Source: Succinivibrionaceae bacterium
GTDB taxonomy: Bacteria > Pseudomonadota > Gammaproteobacteria > Enterobacterales > Succinivibrionaceae
Length of the DNA stretch: 7,414 nt
Reading direction: 5' to 3'
NCBI GenBank assembly: GCA_003477345.1
Contig: DMTG01000037.1
Coordinates: forward strand, 1-7,414
The first letter of the stretch is position 1. Each line of letters opens with the position of its first letter. Of this stretch, positions 5,665 through 7,414 are shown one piece after another. The notes beneath the pieces are model-generated. The model was given only the letters and a program-made list of their open reading frames with translations. It made no database searches and was not told the origin of the DNA. Made by a program: the position numbers and the translations under genes.

Positions 5665-5958
5665 TTATTTCTTGCTACTGCTGTCAATACGATTGCGTAA
5701 TTTCTGACCTGCTTTAAAGGTGGTCACACGACGAGGAGTTATGGTTACTTCCTGGCCGGTTTTTGGATTACGTCCGGGTCTGGCATTTTTCATCTTTAGC
5801 TCGAAATTGCCAAAACCGGTTAACTTTACAACTTCACCTTTTTCCAGAGTAGATGCGATTGTCTCAAAAAATCTGTCAACAAACTCCTGTGCAATAGCTT
5901 TTGGCATGCTGAGTTTTAAGATCAATCTTTCTGCTATTTCGGCTCGTGTCAGTGCCAT
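5665..5958 (-). CDS. ihfA: Integration host factor subunit alpha
   Basis: This is a nucleoid-associated DNA-bending protein that acts as a heterodimer with IHF-beta in promoter architecture, recombination and replication. The 97 residues fit the IHF/HU fold. The N-terminus MALTRAEIAERL is the IHF-alpha form (E. coli MALTKAEMSEYL) rather than HU. The middle holds VKLTGFGNFEL. The DNA-binding arm is ARPGRNPKTGQEVTITPRR, with the intercalating Pro in GRNPKTG, and then the IHF-alpha ending TFKAGQKLRNRI with a short Ser/Lys tail. AGAGAG lies 9 nt upstream of the ATG. In enterobacteria ihfA follows pheST; here it stands alone, with its own upstream region on one side and ptsH 94 bp downstream. Its promoter is probably at 6077-6106. 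Confidence 0.93.
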   Translation of the reverse strand: MALTRAEIAERLILKLSMPKAIAQEFVDRFFETIASTLEKGEVVKLTGFGNFELKMKNARPGRNPKTGQEVTITPRRVTTFKAGQKLRNRIDSSSKK

Positions 5959-6076
5959 ATTAGTTGACTCTCTTCTAATGTGTAATTTACTTTAATGCTC
6001 GTGTATAAAATCACTTGGAGCTCAAAAGGGTCTTCAGAAACTCTTTGTGATTGATACTAAGACAAAAATACCACAA

Positions 6077-6106
6077 ATTTTAAGTAAATTAAAAAAATAA
6101 TGTTAA
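6077..6106 (-). promoter_or_regulatory. Candidate sigma-70 promoter for ihfA
   Basis: On the minus strand TTAACA (6101-6106, 5 of 6) is followed after 18 bp by TAAAAT (6077-6082, 5 of 6). The transcript would begin near 6070, with a leader of about 110 nt. The surrounding DNA is very AT-rich, which raises the chance of a false match. Confidence 0.4.
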
Positions 6107-6225
6107 AAATACGAGATCTGTCAGGCAGTTTTGAAAAAACAGCGTTTTTTTTTACGTTAAGAACGTTAACTACCTCAAGATTTTTACATTATTTTATCAC
6201 AATTTCATAAAGTTAATCAATAAAA
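6107..6225. other. AT-rich divergent intergenic core between ihfA and usg
   Basis: No gene is visible in the 387 bp between the two start codons (5959-6345). This central part holds a 7-bp direct repeat ACGTTAA at 6154-6160 and 6163-6169, spaced 9 bp start to start. It also holds an AT-rich inverted repeat, AAAAAAC and GTTTTTT around AGC at 6134-6150, and many A or T runs typical of bent promoter DNA. The repeats could be binding sites for a regulator of either gene, but nothing identifies which. Confidence 0.35.
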
Positions 6226-6234
6226 TGCTAAGAT
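6226..6234 (+). promoter_or_regulatory. Weak extended -10 promoter candidate for usg
   Basis: TGCTAAGAT is an extended -10 element (TGn followed by a 4-of-6 match to TATAAT) without a good -35 box. It would place the transcript start about 105 bp before the ATG at 6346. Other -10-like hexamers near 6290-6300 were no better. Confidence 0.25.
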
Positions 6235-6345
6235 TTACCCTGTACAGATAGTTTTTTTGTGGATTAAAGTTGCGCTTTTTTCTGTGTCATATATCCTATG
6301 TATCTGCTTATTTTAAGTTGAATATAAAAAAACGGAGTTTGATTA

Positions 6346-7353
6346 ATGTCATTGAAGTTAGCTGTCTATGGTTATGAGACAGATGCGGGAAAACAGTTTA
6401 TAGATCTTTTAGGAAATGAAGTCCTCCTGTGTGAAGACTTTTTTCCTTTATCCCCATGGAAAGATGAATTTGATGCAGTAGAAGTAGGTGACTCATCCTA
6501 TAAAAATACATTTGTAGATGATTTTGATTTTTCAAAGGCTGATGTTGTTTTTTTCTTTACAACAGAGGATGAGAGCGCAAGACTTACGGACAAGGCAAGA
6601 AATGCCGGCTGTATCGTGGTCGATGCCAGCAGACTTCACGCAGGTGATCAGAAAGTTGCTTTAATTGCTCCTGAAATAAATCCCTTTGATATAGATAAGG
6701 CTATTGAGTCGCGTCTTATCATGCCTCCTGATGCAGTTTCTCTCCTTCTGGCATTATCCTTATCTCCACTGCAGGATGATTTTGGAATTGCCCGCGTAAC
6801 AGCCACTGTCCTGGCTTCTGTGTCAGAGCATGGAAGAGTTGGAACAGAGGCGCTGCTTAGAGATACCAGAATGCTGTTAAACGGCAAGGGAAGCGATCAT
6901 GGAGATTTTGCAGCTCAGCTTGCCTTTAATGTTCACCCGCAGATTGGAAAGATAGAAGAGGGCGGTCTTACCTCTCTTGAAGACTCCGTAGAAAAAGAGG
7001 TTATGTCTCTTTTATGCAAATTCCCAAGAGGCATGGATACAGTCTGTATGCTGGTACCTTCATTTTTCGGACATACGGCAAGCATAAGCGTAGAGCTTGA
7101 AAATAAAGCTACTTTAGAAGAGGCAAGAGATTCTTTTGAAGACTGTGAGTGGATTACGCTTAAAAACGATGAGAATATCGTCACCCCGGCAGAGGATGTA
7201 ATAGATGAGCAGAATATACTCGTTTCCAGACTGCGCCAGAGGGGAATATCTGGAAAAACCTTAAGCTTTGTTGCAATGATAGACAATGCCAGAAGAGGAG
7301 AGGCAGGGTGCTGTCTTGAGATAGCAAAACTTATTGATAAGAAAATAAAATAA
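6346..7353 (+). CDS. usg: Usg-like aspartate-semialdehyde dehydrogenase homologue lacking the catalytic cysteine
   Basis: This 335-residue protein has the two-domain fold of aspartate-semialdehyde dehydrogenase and closely parallels E. coli Usg-1. Shared blocks are VFFFTTEDES (68-77), APEINPF (108-114), QLAFNVHPQIG (191-201), VPSFFGHTASISVE (237-250) and the C-terminal MIDNARRGEAGCCLEIAKLI (311-330). The active-site PNCST motif of the true enzyme is replaced by PPDAVS (127-132), so Ala130 stands where the nucleophilic Cys should be; E. coli Usg has PDSLT there. His243 of the GHxxS block remains, but the Arg normally before it is not seen. The nucleotide-binding loop GATGAVG is degraded to GYETDAG. 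It is therefore very unlikely to reduce aspartyl phosphate, and its role is unknown, as for Usg in general. GGAG lies 8 nt before the ATG. In E. coli usg precedes truA, but the window ends too soon to test this. A likely terminator follows. Confidence 0.85.
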   Translation: MSLKLAVYGYETDAGKQFIDLLGNEVLLCEDFFPLSPWKDEFDAVEVGDSSYKNTFVDDFDFSKADVVFFFTTEDESARLTDKARNAGCIVVDASRLHAGDQKVALIAPEINPFDIDKAIESRLIMPPDAVSLLLALSLSPLQDDFGIARVTATVLASVSEHGRVGTEALLRDTRMLLNGKGSDHGDFAAQLAFNVHPQIGKIEEGGLTSLEDSVEKEVMSLLCKFPRGMDTVCMLVPSFFGHTASISVELENKATLEEARDSFEDCEWITLKNDENIVTPAEDVIDEQNILVSRLRQRGISGKTLSFVAMIDNARRGEAGCCLEIAKLIDKKIK

Positions 7354-7364
7354 AGTTAGCATGA

Positions 7365-7406
7365 TTCTTGCTTGTATCTTTTATAAATTGAAAAGCAGAA
7401 TTTTTT
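7365..7406 (+). terminator. Probable intrinsic terminator after usg
   Basis: The arms 7365-7373 (TTCTTGCTT, one bulged T) and 7393-7400 (AAGCAGAA) form eight pairs around a 19-nt loop and are followed by six T at 7401-7406. The stem starts 12 bp after the stop codon. The long loop and the bulge make it weaker than the other terminators here. Confidence 0.4.
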
Positions 7407-7414
7407 GACGTTTT

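Noticed and set aside
5720..5995. Open frame on the + strand opposite ihfA
   Set aside because: It is the antisense shadow of a well-recognised IHF-alpha gene, with no ribosome binding site and no recognisable motif. Other long antisense frames over gnd, the MBL gene and usg were dropped for the same reason.
6134..6150. AAAAAAC-AGC-GTTTTTT hairpin followed by T, resembling a terminator
   Set aside because: The stem is almost all A-T, the loop has only 3 nt, and no + strand gene lies upstream to be terminated.
6215..6227. IHF-binding-like sequence (AATCAA-N4-ATG) that could mean autoregulation of ihfA
   Set aside because: It departs from the WATCAA-N4-TTR consensus at one position, and such near matches are common in AT-rich DNA.
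1..7414. CRISPR array, tRNA, rRNA, transposase, phage or toxin-antitoxin genes
   Set aside because: I looked for spaced repeats, cloverleaf patterns and typical protein motifs on both strands and found none. The reading frames are accounted for by housekeeping families.

Overview
The window looks like a chromosomal housekeeping region of a fermentative gammaproteobacterium. IHF-alpha and the Usg-type aspartate-semialdehyde dehydrogenase homologue both point to that class. The AT-rich intergenic DNA, and HPr, MBL-hydrolase and sugar-isomerase proteins that resemble those of gut anaerobes, would suit the Succinivibrionaceae (order Aeromonadales). The family assignment is inference from remembered protein families; no 16S or marker search could be run.

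Layout from left to right. The window opens in the 3' end of a + strand glutamate synthase small-subunit gene (gltD, 1-176). It converges on gnd (252-1658, -) across a shared hairpin terminator. Five further - strand genes follow: an RNase Z-like metallo-beta-lactamase-fold hydrolase (1901-2707), a sugar phosphate isomerase/epimerase TIM barrel with a GTG start (2909-3838), a DeoR-family repressor (4202-4960), a stand-alone HPr gene (5310-5570) and ihfA (5665-5958). A 387-bp AT-rich divergent region then separates ihfA from a + strand usg-like gene (6346-7353).

Transcription. Clear intrinsic terminators lie after the epimerase (2829-2863), the DeoR regulator (4146-4187) and ptsH (5251-5287). 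Probable ones lie between gltD and gnd (212-234) and after usg (7365-7406). The - strand genes are therefore mostly separate transcription units rather than one operon. ihfA-ptsH (94-bp gap) and MBL-gnd (242-bp gap without a canonical terminator) could be partly co-transcribed. Promoter-like sequences were found for gnd, the epimerase, deoR, ptsH, ihfA and, weakly, usg. Several start codons were reassigned using Shine-Dalgarno position: gnd at 1658, deoR at 4960, and GTG for the epimerase at 3838.

How the genes may work together. gnd makes ribulose 5-phosphate. HPr serves sugar uptake by the PTS. The DeoR regulator probably senses a sugar phosphate, and the neighbouring epimerase/isomerase is its most obvious target, though no shared operator was found. 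IHF-alpha and the usg product are general housekeeping functions.

I see no CRISPR array, tRNA, rRNA, insertion sequence, phage gene or defence system. I do not think the window holds a new multi-gene system. The points most worth a second look are residue-level departures in otherwise recognisable proteins: the Gnd coenzyme site, an MBL metal ligand, an insertion after HPr Ser46, and the missing nucleophile in Usg. A few regulatory palindromes also deserve attention.
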